From positions 65,346-129,345 of the forward strand of contig MU623449.1 in assembly GCA_025201765.1 (NCBI GenBank): a DNA stretch of 64,000 nucleotides, given 5' to 3'. Positions 1 to 11,775 of the stretch are shown in pieces; position 1 is the first letter of the stretch, and every line of letters begins with the position of its first letter. The position numbers and the translations under genes are program-made. This stretch comes from Daldinia sp. FL1419 (Eukaryota; Ascomycota; Sordariomycetes; Xylariales; Hypoxylaceae). Under the pieces are notes generated by a model. The model saw only the letters and a list, made by a program, of their open reading frames with translations. It did no database searches and was not told where the DNA came from.

Positions 1-918
1 AACAAGGGTTGGAGCTACGTGTAAGAGTGACTTAGAGCGCCTTCTGTATGTACCTGAAGCAACAGTGGCAATACCCGTGGACCTAGGTAACCTAGAACCT
101 TAAGGTTAGGTAAGTAGGTAGTACCCGTATCAGTGCCTAGGTTAGGTATCTTAGGTGAGTCAATTATAGTGTATCTTCAATGCGAGGTAAAAGTAAGAAA
201 TATCTGCAAGTTTTCAACTTTTCTACTCCGGAAATCGTACCTTTTCTCAGCTTCGGAGGCAGAAATACGAGGATTGAGGTGGCTGGTCTCAGCTTTCTCT
301 GAGCTGGTGACCCCCCTGCAAGAAATCGTTGGTAGACGGAGGCAAGGTTCGACTTGATATTTTGATTGGTTGGGGGGGAAACGCTTCAAATGGTTCTCCT
401 GAAAGCTCTCATTGAAGAGCATTGAAGAGATACGATTTAATTGGACGTAGACCGAAAACTACTATTATCGATTAGATTAGATAGTTGAATAAGAAGCACC
501 AAAACGTGAACCCACAATTAGGTATTAGGTACGAAGTACTAATGGATGGATGTCGAACCTAGGTGCATTAGGTACGTATCGTTCTGTCGTGGAAAATACC
601 AGGGCATGCAGATAAGAGCTATCGTTACGTATTTTCAAGATTGACATAATTATCGTGAGTGACTCAAAAGTTCATGTATTCAACGAGAGGCACATAAACA
701 CACATCTAAAACTATCAATTTCTTCTTCTTCTTATTCTACGAACTTTACCGGGGTAAGGCAAGAAACATTATGCAACGGAATTATTTCTTTCTTTTTCGA
801 TTTAATTTTATTCCTTCAGAAAACTAACAACTCTACTAGGTTATCACATCTCATTCAAGGTCTCTTAATTCTTGTCAACCCCCCCATCAGGCCGTGGTTT
901 CGGGTGGGCTAACTCGAG
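1..918. other. Upstream flank of the eIF2B gamma gene, no gene seen
   Basis: I see no convincing coding sequence here; the short open frames lack family resemblance and overlap on opposite strands. The first 150 bases carry several copies of the TAGGTA/CCTAGG-type motif that recurs in intergenic DNA throughout the window. The part just before the gene (about 715-900) is rich in T and CT runs, as usual for fungal promoters and leaders. Confidence 0.6.
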
Positions 919-2835
919 ATGCCCCACGCCGTATCTATGCCTGCGACGGGCCTTCAGGCTCTCATCCTCTGCGGTCCGGGGTCCTCATTTCCGACCTTCA
1001 CATCAAACCCGGATGAGAATCCCAAAGCCTTATTACCTATCGCCAACAGGCCTATGGTCTGGTACCCTATTGATTTCTGCTATCGCACGGGAATCACAAG
1101 TAAGCCCATTCATATCACTTATACATGATGCCTACAATATAACAGTACAAGCTCATCACAAATCTTCCTTTTTATGATCCACAGGTTTTCTCTTAAACCC
1201 TTATATTTTTACATCACCATGATTATCCTTAATCTTCGTTATGGCTATGAAATACTAACGTTGCTCAGGTATTACTCTTGTGTGTCCTCCCTCCGCTGCC
1301 GACGCTATTACCACGGCGCTGAACACAAATCCCTTCCTTACAGGCTTACCTCACCCACGTCCAGATCTTGTGGCACCCAGCGGACTTGACCAAAACACCG
1401 GGACCGCAGACATATTGCGGCTCCCTGAGATTCGAGAGCTCATCACCTCCGACTTCGTTGTTTTACCATGCGATCTGGTATGTGAGCTAGGCGGTGATAA
1501 ACTTCTACAGGCATGGATGGTCAAAGCAGCAAGTCTTCCGGACTTGCTTAGCGACAGTGGGCCTCCGTACTGCAACGGCGGGTTGGGAGTCTGGTACGAG
1601 ACGAAGACAGCCAACCCTATCAAAGGCGAAGAAACAGATTTTATCGTTACCGTGCCGATAGCCACGCCTACGGTACCCACCTCAAAAGACTCGCTGCTTC
1701 CACACCTCTCGTACTTGACCTACGCTATGCCGAAGGATTCTCTAAATGACCTCGTGGATCAGAAGAAGGGCTTCCCAATACGTCACGGATTGTTACGCAG
1801 TCATCCTAAACTTAGAATGTTAACAACGCATCGGGACGCTCACATTTACATTTTACCCAAATGGATTTTAAACTTTGTTGAAGAAAATGAGCGACTAGAG
1901 ACGCTCGGTGAAGACGTTATTGGCTGGTGGGCAAAAACCAGCTGGGAGACTGGGTTATTCGGGAAGCTAGGGATGAAAAAGATTCTCAAGGGCCACACCG
2001 AAGAGGTGGACATAGATAGATCGCCACGTGGTAATGAATCCGCGGTTCATGCCAGTCTTATCGATTCCCCATGGAGAGCACGAGAGTCCTACGAGACGTC
2101 GCCCCCTGCAGACTTCCGGAGTAGACAACACGACGGGCTACTAACCAAGCCGAAAGAGCCCACCGTCCCGCCAATTCTAGCATATATCCACCCTACTCGT
2201 GCGGATGCCCCACTGCTCCGCCGGGTAGACACAGCCCAGCTTCTCCTCGCCGTCTCACTGCAGCTGGCAAAACTTCCCTCCGTGGAAGAAACCGGGCCGG
2301 AGGCGGCATCAGCATTTGCCCATTCTAGAAAGGTTGCGTACCCTGAAGGTGTTAAGCCGCGGACAACCATTACCAGGCAGGACTGCTTGATCGCCGATAA
2401 CGTAATGATCGAAGAAAAGACATCGATCAAAGAAAGCGTCATTGGGGCAAACTGCCAGATTAAGGAGGGTGCCAAGTTGTTCCAATGTCTGCTTATGGAC
2501 GGTGTGGTGGTAGGGAAAGGCTGCAAATTGACTCGTTGTATTCTAGGAAAAAGGAGCGAGATTGGAGAGGGCTCGACACTTACGGAATGTGAGGTGCAAG
2601 AGAACTTGTTGGTAGAACCTAAAAGTAAGTTCAATCCAATTCAATCCTTCATATCCCGATGGCTACCCTGTATCCGCTACGCGGTAATGCAATATCATAA
2701 ACTAACATCGTCACAGCTGAGGATAAGGACAGCAAACTCATGAGCTCCTCTGGGCTGGAAGCCAGTGAGCAGGAAATGCAAGAGGCACTCGACGGTATTG
2801 ACGAAAGTGACAAGGATAGTGCCATGTTGGAATAG
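919..2835 (+). CDS. GCD1: Translation initiation factor eIF2B, gamma subunit
   Basis: This is a subunit of eIF2B, the guanine-nucleotide exchange factor that recharges eIF2 with GTP in the cytosol. Exons 919-1099, 1269-2624 and 2717-2835 join in frame to 551 residues. The N-terminus has the nucleotidyl-transferase-like core: residues 11-20 read GLQALILCGP, and PKALLPIANRPMVWYPIDF follows. The C-terminus has imperfect hexapeptide (left-handed beta-helix) repeats, for example IKESVIGANCQIKEG and CILGKRSEIGEG, then an acidic Ser/Glu/Asp tail in the last exon. Intron 1 ends with a CTAAC branch site and CTCAG; the intron 2 donor is GTAAGT. The length and the lack of a C-terminal W2/HEAT domain argue for gamma rather than epsilon. 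The start is the first ATG before the conserved core. Confidence 0.9.
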
Positions 2836-3735
2836 ACAAATTAAGAAATAACCGCAACCCAGGCTACTGGTACCAACGCGACGGACAAAGCGATGTGCAG
2901 GAATATCCCAAATAGTCTCCGACCTACCATCACCCCGTCTAACTACCTATCCACGGTCAATCACTACACCGCCCTGTTTTCCAAAAGGAGGATCTATCAC
3001 AATTCTACCCCTAACGAAGGCTGTGGCGAGGCTCTAAGTGTGTTCACTAGCCTTATTACGTTGGTGTAGCAAGAAAATAAATGAGGCTTTTCTTTGAAAT
3101 ATTAACATTTCAGGTTTGTCGTAATTTGAAGCGTGTCGGTGCTGGTTTTATTTAGATTCGCACGTGTAATCAGAACGCTTCATGAAATTTGGCGTTCACA
3201 TGCGAAGCCAAAACTTGAGTTGTCATATTGAAGTTTGCCCACCATTTCGTCTTCTCCCGACCCCAAACAGGACGACCATGCGATGGCACCCTAACGAGAA
3301 TTCCCAAATCTTTCTCGGCTTGATTTAGAATAGGCAGTCCTCGGATCTCACTTTAGAGCAATACAACATAGGAGCTACTGCAGTATATCCGAGGCTACCG
3401 TTAAGGCTGCTTATTCGCTAGTTAGCTAACGTGAGGTCTACATGAGGGGTAATTGCACCGACGATGCTGCGTTGTTGTCGGCGGAGCATTGATCGAGATG
3501 CAAGTTATTCCAAGACGGTATCATCCTGCCGTGTTCTCAGCAATATTTCATCAACACCATCGGAAGATATGCTGTGCGACGTCGTATCGCCTGTAGGCGG
3601 TGCTGAAAGAATTAGATCTTCGGTACCATTTTTCACGGTATCCCCTGCACACCTATGCGTAGACGGTCAATACGTACGTTGCAGCTTTTTAATACGCGCT
3701 TAAGCGCGATTTACGGACGGGACCGACAAGGATAT

Positions 3736-3764
3736 CAGGTAGATACCAGGTAGATACCAGGTAC
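3736..3764. repeat. Short tandem repeat, 11-bp unit
   Basis: The unit CAGGTAGATAC occurs twice head to tail, followed by a partial third copy (CAGGTAC). It is related to the dispersed TAGGTA motif of the intergenic DNA. Confidence 0.7.
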
Positions 3765-6700
3765 ACACGCATACCTCCTCCTATCTTAGGGAAGTAGGTA
3801 CATAGGAGATAGCACTATAGGTAATACAAGTGTCTACTGCTTTGAGGGGTTTGTTACCCACGAGTTATCTCGGAATCCGACAAGATCTTGCTTTACCACG
3901 CCTGTGCGACGAAGCACCGCAGATTGCGCCCCCACGCAACTTTAGGATCATCTTTCGACGACGTCCCATGAAGACGAGGGCTAATAGAACCACGACCGCT
4001 TCCTCGTACAAATAAACGTCGAGGCAGGCAGACAGCGTCGTGAACCTATAGCGTCAATGCTCCGAGAGCAAACATACTAGTTCTTATTTAGGGAAAGTTC
4101 CAAGAATACCCTCCCCCCAACAATATCGACCCAGGCTCTCTCAGCTATGCACTACCTTCAGGCTCTTGACGGGAAGAGAAAAAAAAAAGAAAGTTTCACT
4201 CGCCGATCACAGCGGACGGTGGGCTCTTGACAGTGGCTGTATGGGGGGAACCATTTCGTTTGAAACCTAGCATGGAAGACGGAAGCGAATGAGAGGCTTA
4301 TCCTATAATGACGGGTTCCCACAAATGGCTAAAGCCGTACGAAAAGAAAAAGAAAAACCATAGACGCCCCGACGCAAGATCCAGCAGGTCTTATGTATAC
4401 AGTCTGGAGATTCTATATCAAGTATACAATAACTCATGTAGCTAGCTACAAATGAATCCCAGTAACGCCAACTACGGGTCATATGATACAGAATTAGCCA
4501 CGCATGTTAGAAGTCCATATTCGTATCTACCTATATGATAGGTTAGGTATGTATTTTTTATTCGTGATATATGAAATTATCTTAATCCTAGCTTCGTTCT
4601 CCGTAATCCTGCTTCTGGTAGAATACTTTCTAACCAATATTGGTCTAATAAACGTACTCTTGGGTGCGATATCTCGAGTTAGGTATTCCTCAAGACAGGT
4701 GGGTGCGTATGGAAGTATCTATTCTTCAACGAGTTACATATCTTTCCCCCTTAAGGTACCTCAGGTCGGTAACGTACTGCTACCACATAAGAGATGTATA
4801 TCGGCATCATTGCGACCATCGACCGATCAAGCCATTCCGGAAGGCCGCCACAGAGGCTCCTACAGCATAACACTTGGGTTTAGGATATCCCGGACTTTGC
4901 TTATATGTACGTGACCTGTCAACTACATTGATTAAATTCTGACCAATAAAACCCCGGATGATATCTTTTCCCGCATACACTATTTGCTACGGATACGAAG
5001 CCTCTTCTACGATTTCAAGCCGCATCACTGGTTGAGGAATCGAGATGCCGAATACACAGCGGCACCCGGGGGAGCTTTCTAAACATGACCTTGGTGGCTA
5101 ATGATCATCGGGGTGATTACACCAACAGTAATGTTAGGATACCGGATAGAAAATAACGAAGAGCATAATGTATACTAGAAAACCTATAGCTGCGATGGCG
5201 TCTTTACGGTAAAAGTAACCAAGAAAGAGATGGGCAATTAAGGAAACATAGGTAATTGCTAAATTTTTCTAGGCACATAAATCACTTGGGTAAGGTAAGT
5301 ATTTGATGGATTCGGGTATTGTAGACTACAATAGTTTACAAGCTTTATAAATTTGTTCGAATGTGATGGGACATGTGTATAGCTCGGTTCAGGTGATATA
5401 TCATTATAATGTACGCAATATACCTAGATAATAATATAAATTTTGCTAAAGCTGACGAACTTCTGCTATAGACTTGAAAGCGTCCACACTTCAACATAAT
5501 GTAACTCGTGACCACCCTTTATCATTGGCTGCGTTTGAACGAGCGACTATGATGCGAAATATACCAATGATAACCCCAAGGCGTGATGATATATGAGGAC
5601 CTGAACTGTATCACCTATACGTTAGACTTAGTTGCATGTAAACAACAGATGAATATACTCACCCAGGTGCTGACTCGAAAGCTTTCAGCGTCCCCATTCC
5701 TTTGGATGGGCTGGGCATTGTCCTTCACGAGCAGATACTATGTACTCTACAAGTCGAAAACCTCCGTCACTATGAGCTACGTCCCTTTTCCGTTGGCCAC
5801 ATTCCGGGTACTTGGAGCACCTCTCCTCCGTCTCCTTTAGTAAACATTGCTTCTCGCAGTTGTAGTACTCTCTGGACAATGTACACATGGTGTCTTGACG
5901 AAAATGTTAGTTCAAACTGGGTCTTTTGTATAAGGAGTGAATAATGGGTGTGACGAAGCGTGAGATCTACCGTATGTCAAAGTTGCCTTTGCGATTAATC
6001 GGGAGGTATAGACTGAAAATATAACTTGATATTCGAGGGATAGAGAGATGATTTTGGTTAAACACTCGTAAAGAGGCAGAAACAAAGCTGTCGAGATATT
6101 TCTCTTGGAAGACTACCGCAAGCCGGCCCCCCCCCTTATATAGACGCTGTTTCGTATTATTCAGTCCGCGAGGGCACCCTATATCAGTAATGCGCCGACT
6201 CATAAGCCTACATGGCTTCGGAAGCCACACAGCATTGTTCACGATCGATGGCTATTCATTTACGACTACGTCAACCGAAATCTACAGAAACCAAAAGTGC
6301 CTGAAATATGATGGATCATATTTTATGTCTTGGCACACCTATGGTATGGCTTGTCGTCGCTATCCAGAATGGTGTTGATGTGCGGCTATAACGACGTCGT
6401 TCTATTGGTACTCCAAATGGTAAGAGATCAGCGATTCGATTTAGTCAGCTAGGAAAGGCTATGTGCGTAGGAATGACGCCTTCTTACTGTGTAAGTACCT
6501 CTCATGAATTAGCCGCCCACCGTTTTATCCGTTGACTCGATTCGGAAATATTGCATGCTGGATGGCGCAAGTGGAATGTGGCGATTGGCCGTCCAAGGAC
6601 AGCGTAGCACGGAATACGGAATTTTGCGTAAAATCGTCTGTTCTACCCGACGCCTAAGATACCCTAAGATACCTACTTAGGTTGGTCAGACTTTTATCCA

Positions 6701-7625
6701 TGCTGTGTATCGATGACATGGGTCTAGGTGATGGGTCGCCGGAGTTTGAACCCATATTCCAGATGCAATGTCCAATGCATACTAATTCGCTAGACCGCTG
6801 CCACCCTAGGTATTTACACTTGAGGCAACTGAAGACACTAAAAGCCGTAGTTGGCGGTAGTTGGCGGCTTCCAAGCTGGGAATGTTTGCTTCATTTAAGT
6901 GTTAAGCTTGTATATGCAACACGTGGGAAAGCGGTTGTTGAATGAAGAATATTTTCGGTCCCGACATCTATAGGCATTACTGATTGATTGCCTAGGATGG
7001 AGCCGCGTGGCCACACCCGCAAACTTGTCACCTACTGTGAGATAGGTACTGGTATGTCTTGGGCTCCTAAATCATCGAGTCCATTATATATATTATATCC
7101 TAATCAAATATGGCAGATACCTTAGATGGCAATGGTAATGGGAACAAATCCTCGTCTCGTTGAGATAGGGGTAAGTTGATAAGCTCAAGATGGCCGCAAT
7201 CGCGATCCAGGGAGGAGCAATTGAGATATAATTCTATAATTCTCAAATGCAGAATTTCAGTGTTCACTAGATATGGACGAGATCTGCTACCACCAACCTG
7301 ACACCGCCGAAAGGGCCTTTTCCAGAGATGATTTAAGTAGGTACCTACTTGGTAGGTACCAGAGCAATGAACGAGACTATGTCTAAGTCTGCGTTATTTG
7401 AAATTGTAGAAGAGGATGAGTGTGGTGTCGCAAGCCACAAGCACGAGGATGTGAAGATGGAAATCAGAAATTCGATATGTCGCAAATTCAACAGCGCCAC
7501 GCCAACCAACGTGAAAGTAAAACCCCCGAGCCGTGTTGGGGTGATGCTACAGTGGGTGGTGCACGAAATATTGTAAACCAACCTGCCAAAGACACGACCC
7601 AGTCACGGAACATCACGAGCACCCT

Positions 7626-7627
<2 letters not shown>

Positions 7628-7665
<38 letters not shown>
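7628..7665. repeat. Poly(T) tract of 38 bases
   Basis: An uninterrupted run of 38 T on the + strand, directly preceded by CCCTCC. It could be replication slippage or the poly(A) end of a retroposed minus-strand sequence; I see no element body that would decide. Confidence 0.85.
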
Positions 7666-8018
7666 CTTACTAGAAGGAAAAAATGTGAAATAAGATAGTA
7701 GAAGGAAAAAAAAACTAACGCCGGGTGGGTCGTGTGCCGTATGGTATCCTCCCAAACCGTTTCGTTAATCAAGACCCTTGATAGGACTTAACGGGGCTTG
7801 TTGGCGCTGGTAGTTTGTCTTTTTCGTCTGTGAAATTCGACTCACTCAACTCCTTGTGCTACTCAACCGAGGGCCGAGGACTGGTCGGCTCGACGAATGA
7901 CTTCGATATTGTCGCCGTAACATCAGTCTTTTCCGAGACATCTAACCTAGGTGCTGAGACTAGTCCGTGGCTTAAGCCCGATGGCAGCTGTTGCGTTGCT
8001 GAAGGACAAAAACGGCCG

Positions 8019-8035
8019 AAAAAAAAAAAAAAAAA
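8019..8035. repeat. Poly(A) tract of 17 bases
   Basis: A run of 17 A on the + strand about 350 bp to the right of the poly(T) tract and in the opposite base orientation. No function is evident. Confidence 0.85.
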
Positions 8036-10229
8036 GGAAACCTAGATCCGCCTCGTCTTCTTACGTGGGATGGAATATCTCGCCTACATCTAAATTATTA
8101 TGCTCATCCATGAATCTTATGACCAAGTATAAATGTGGACTTATGTGCATATCTAGTGCAAATGCCCCGGGGGAAGTTCCATGTAAAACCAGGACTCGTT
8201 CGGTATTCCCGCTTTGAACAGCAAGAATACGTAGATCGTTGTGGAGCTTGTAAAGTAAACTGATCTCCCAGGTCTCTGGGGTAAACCTCGAATGCACGTA
8301 CCGGTAGGGCCGTAGTAGGGCGGACAGGCTGACAGGGTAGACTTAGGATGCCGACAAGCCATTTACTAACACGGGCAGCGCGGGATCCTCCAGATGATTG
8401 ATTGCCCTGATCTCTTGGACAACCGGGGCCCGGGGGGGGCTTTCAAAATATTGACCCGGTAAAATGAACAAGCGTGTGCTCTCTCGAGCTGAGGCTCTTT
8501 TTAATTTGACCTAATAAGCTAGCTGCGGTAAATAAATGCATCCTTTACGTAGTAGACTTCAGGAACTACCCAAGGTTAGTTAGCTATCCGAATCCGAGTC
8601 TTAGATATTCTTTTCGACGTGACCCGGATACTGGTCTGAAAGTAAGTCGGGCGATGGCGCGATTATTGTAACAATGAATCGTAACTAATTGTAGTCACAC
8701 TAGGGAGATAGAAAGGTTACTACTACGTTGCAAATTGATACCTCTAGCTAGCTATCTATCTACAGAATCTACGACACCCGTCATTTCTATCATGCGCTTT
8801 GACTACAATCGCATTCTTTGAGACACCCATCTTCAGGAACGAACCTGTTCCTGCTTTAAGCCGAACTAGTATTTTGCCCCCTGCGTAGTGTCCCTGCGTA
8901 GGGGGGTCCCTGTTCAAGGCTCGTAGGGCAGCGCCGTTAGATAGCCATGGCGCAATTGAGCCGTCTAGCCATCAGCAAGACTTTTGGTATAACGACGCCT
9001 TATTTCTTCAAATTTCGAAAATACCCCTCGAACAGATCGAACCACGATCATCGTCAGGAACGCGGAGTTAAGCAGTCGGGGTGGATCAGGAACAAGGAGG
9101 GCCGAGATCCCTTTGCTGGACTGAATAGGAATATACGCCGTCCCTACGCTGTGCCTGAATCTTGAAATAGTGAGCATTAAGCATTATCACATACCCCCCT
9201 TCGTCGGTACTAGTGAATCCAACAGCAAAATGTCGCGAGCTGCCGAATTATTCTTTCTTGGCGCGTCTCAAGAGCTACTCCGTCAATGAGGGTGAAAGCA
9301 AATAGTCTACCTACCTATATTAGGTAGCTGAAAAGCTTCATTGTCGCCGAGCATTGTCGTTGACATCATGATCTTTAAGCAACCCGCCATAATTCGCGTT
9401 GCCGGTCAACAGGTGGTCAACAGGTTCGGCAGCACTCGCATCTGCTGTATAGCCTCATTTCCGTGAACACGTCTACAACCTAACCTAGTCAATGTCTGGT
9501 GTCTATTGCTTAATGATTGTTAGTGGACTACGGACGCCATGTCTCTCAATCGACCGATTGTCTTAATATGACGAACCTTGGTGACAAGTCCAATGCGGGG
9601 CTGTATGGTCCATTCTTGAAAATCCCATTCCTTATGGTAAAAGACAATTCTACAGTTGAGTGCTGATGTGTGGGTGGGTTGAGAAAAACAAAAAAGGGAA
9701 CCACTAAACTAATGGTATCCCATTCGGCCTATCTGATGTTCTATCGTAGTCTATGTCCTTACGTGTGCCACCCCGAGTCATGTCCATGCGAGACTGGAGA
9801 CTGAGAAGTTCCGGGATTTTTTGCGTCCCCTATTGTCTCCTATTAGTAAACGTCTACGGTAGATGATCTAGATGGCGTCACTTGGCTGCTTTGGGTGATT
9901 GCTACGTTCTGGCTTTTCTGTTTGTCGCCCATTGTGCAGCATTTATTTTCTAAAATTACTTCATAAGGGGGGCTAACCAAAGAGCGAGATCTAAACAAAT
10001 TAGCTAACAGGTCATGCGTGTTGGTTGTCATTTTCCAAGGATTTGATGTTACAAGCTCGACCCAAGGACTTGGGACCTAATGTAAAAGGGTCGACTTGTC
10101 AATCCAACCGAGGGGGCGCTGCGACAATGCAAGCAATTGCAAATGTTTATTAAAATGGGCCCATCTTCAAGTTGAGGTGGTGGCTTGAAGACAACGACGT
10201 ACTATATTGTCTATCCTTTCCCCATGTAC

Positions 10230-10624
10230 TGGCGTTTCTAGACAGACGCCTCTCTTCCACTACGCGTTCCCATTCCTGTCTTGTATCCTTTTCCTACTAT
10301 CCCGCCATCCATAGGCATAGGGTACCCTGGCGGGCATATGTCTAAGTATATTGGCCGAGCTATCCTAACTTAGCATTTGCTTTACAACCTAGTGCTTGTC
10401 CAAAGGGATACCTCTCTCTAATTGGAACACCACCTAACCTTTGTCACTCCTATAACTAGTTATCTATCCCCTCATTCCTCGATACCTCCTGAAGCTTTCC
10501 ATTCATTACATTCGTCAACAAGTTTAAGTGTCGATATCATTTCTCGCCGCTCAACCCTGAACGTATAACCCCCTTTTTGGATCACGACTCTTGCTCCCGG
10601 GCACTTTTTGGATTAATCATCACG
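10230..10624 (+). promoter_or_regulatory. CT-rich promoter/leader of the C2H2 regulator gene
   Basis: About 400 bases before the start codon are rich in C and T on the + strand (many CTCTTCC, CCTTTCC and TCTCTC stretches), unlike the DNA further upstream. This is the usual composition of fungal core promoters and 5' leaders. I do not see a clear TATA box. Confidence 0.45.
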
Positions 10625-11775
10625 ATGGATATACACCATATGGGTATGAAGGTGGGATTCGGCGACGAGTTCCATCTCGAAGGTCAGGCCATCTCCTGCG
10701 CCTCGGCGACCGGTAGCTTCTCTTCTGCTTCGACAGGAAGCTCCATGCCCTCCGAGCCGTACACGCCCACATCGGGCAGATCAACCCCCGGAATTCGCTC
10801 TCTTTCTATGGGCCACGATGCCGTTGCTTATCCAACTCCTACCGGGTTTGATTTAACTCCCCCATCGTCTGGTTATGGAGGATATTTCCCCCCAGACGCC
10901 AAGGCAGAGCTTCATCGGTACATGGATTATCACAGTGCTTCGCCAAGCCCTAGTCGCAAGTCGAGTATGCAGTCACAGTCTATTGATTTCGACTATGCAC
11001 CGGTTCTTCCTGCTACGTACACCCACCTATCCGGTCAAGATCCTAGTCTCGAGCATCATAACTCCCAACCTATGGGACACTATCCTTTTGGGGAATATAC
11101 AGCATCACCACAATTTCCCGTATCTACAAACTCCTACCACCTGGATAACGCCACATGCGATACAACTTCTATGTGGCCTTGGCCAGGACATAGTCCTGTA
11201 TTCTTCGGAAGAGGAAATCATTCGGCGTCTCCTTCGCCCTCTCAGCCTCTATCAGCACGAGAACGAAACGCCCTAACACCGGCATACCTCGCTAGTCATG
11301 GGAAGAGGCGAGTCAGTGTGGATAAAGTGCAGCAAAGAACTTCGGCCCTTCAGAAAGCACAGGATCGACATGGAGTCAGGATAGAAAGAATAGCTGCTGC
11401 CACTTTTAAGTGCAACTATCCAAACTGTCCCAAGGGACCATTCAAGAGACAAGAGCATCTCAAACGACATAAAAACACGTAAGAAATTAATCATATCTAT
11501 TAAATATTCACAGGTGCACCGCTAACAAGCAGATTAGTAAACATGCTGAAAACATCGAGGACATCATAACCCCTTGTCCATTTTGTGACAAACCATTCAA
11601 CCGCAAGGACAACTACAGGCAGCATCTCAGACTTCACACTTTAAAAAATCGCCCAACTCGCCGTACCGACTATTTTCCCGAAGCCCAAGCTCTACTCGAC
11701 GAGGAGATGAACAAGACAAAACAACGAAGCCAGCTAAAGAAGAAGGCTGCAGTGTTCAAAAACGAAGACTACTAA
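10625..11775 (+). CDS. BrlA-like C2H2 zinc-finger transcription factor
   Basis: A predicted nuclear DNA-binding regulator of 371 residues, from exons 10625-11478 and 11514-11775 (35-nt intron). The first 230 residues are Ser/Pro/Thr/Tyr-rich and low complexity. The C-terminus holds two finger-like units. Unit 1 reads CNYPNC...EHLKRHKNTC, with C263, C268, H282 and C286, one residue longer than the usual x12 loop and ending in Cys. Unit 2 reads CPFCDKPFNRKDNYRQH with C306, C309, H322 and H326, a canonical C2H2. The lead-in RIERIAAATFKC, the two fingers and a basic tail resemble the conidiation regulator BrlA and its relatives. That assignment is by resemblance only; another C2H2 family is possible. 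The start is the first ATG in frame (MDIHHMGM). The intron interrupts unit 1 between T285 and C286. Confidence 0.75.

Larger units (their letters stand above)
2836..10229. other. Gene-free stretch of about 7.4 kb
   Basis: I find no reading frame with recognisable protein features on either strand; the open frames are short (about 60-140 codons), lack family motifs and overlap each other. Base composition is close to that of the genic DNA, so this is not an obvious RIP-type AT block. It contains many TAGGTA/GGTACC motifs, short purine runs and homopolymer tracts. Unrecognised non-coding RNAs or decayed genes cannot be excluded by eye. Confidence 0.5.
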
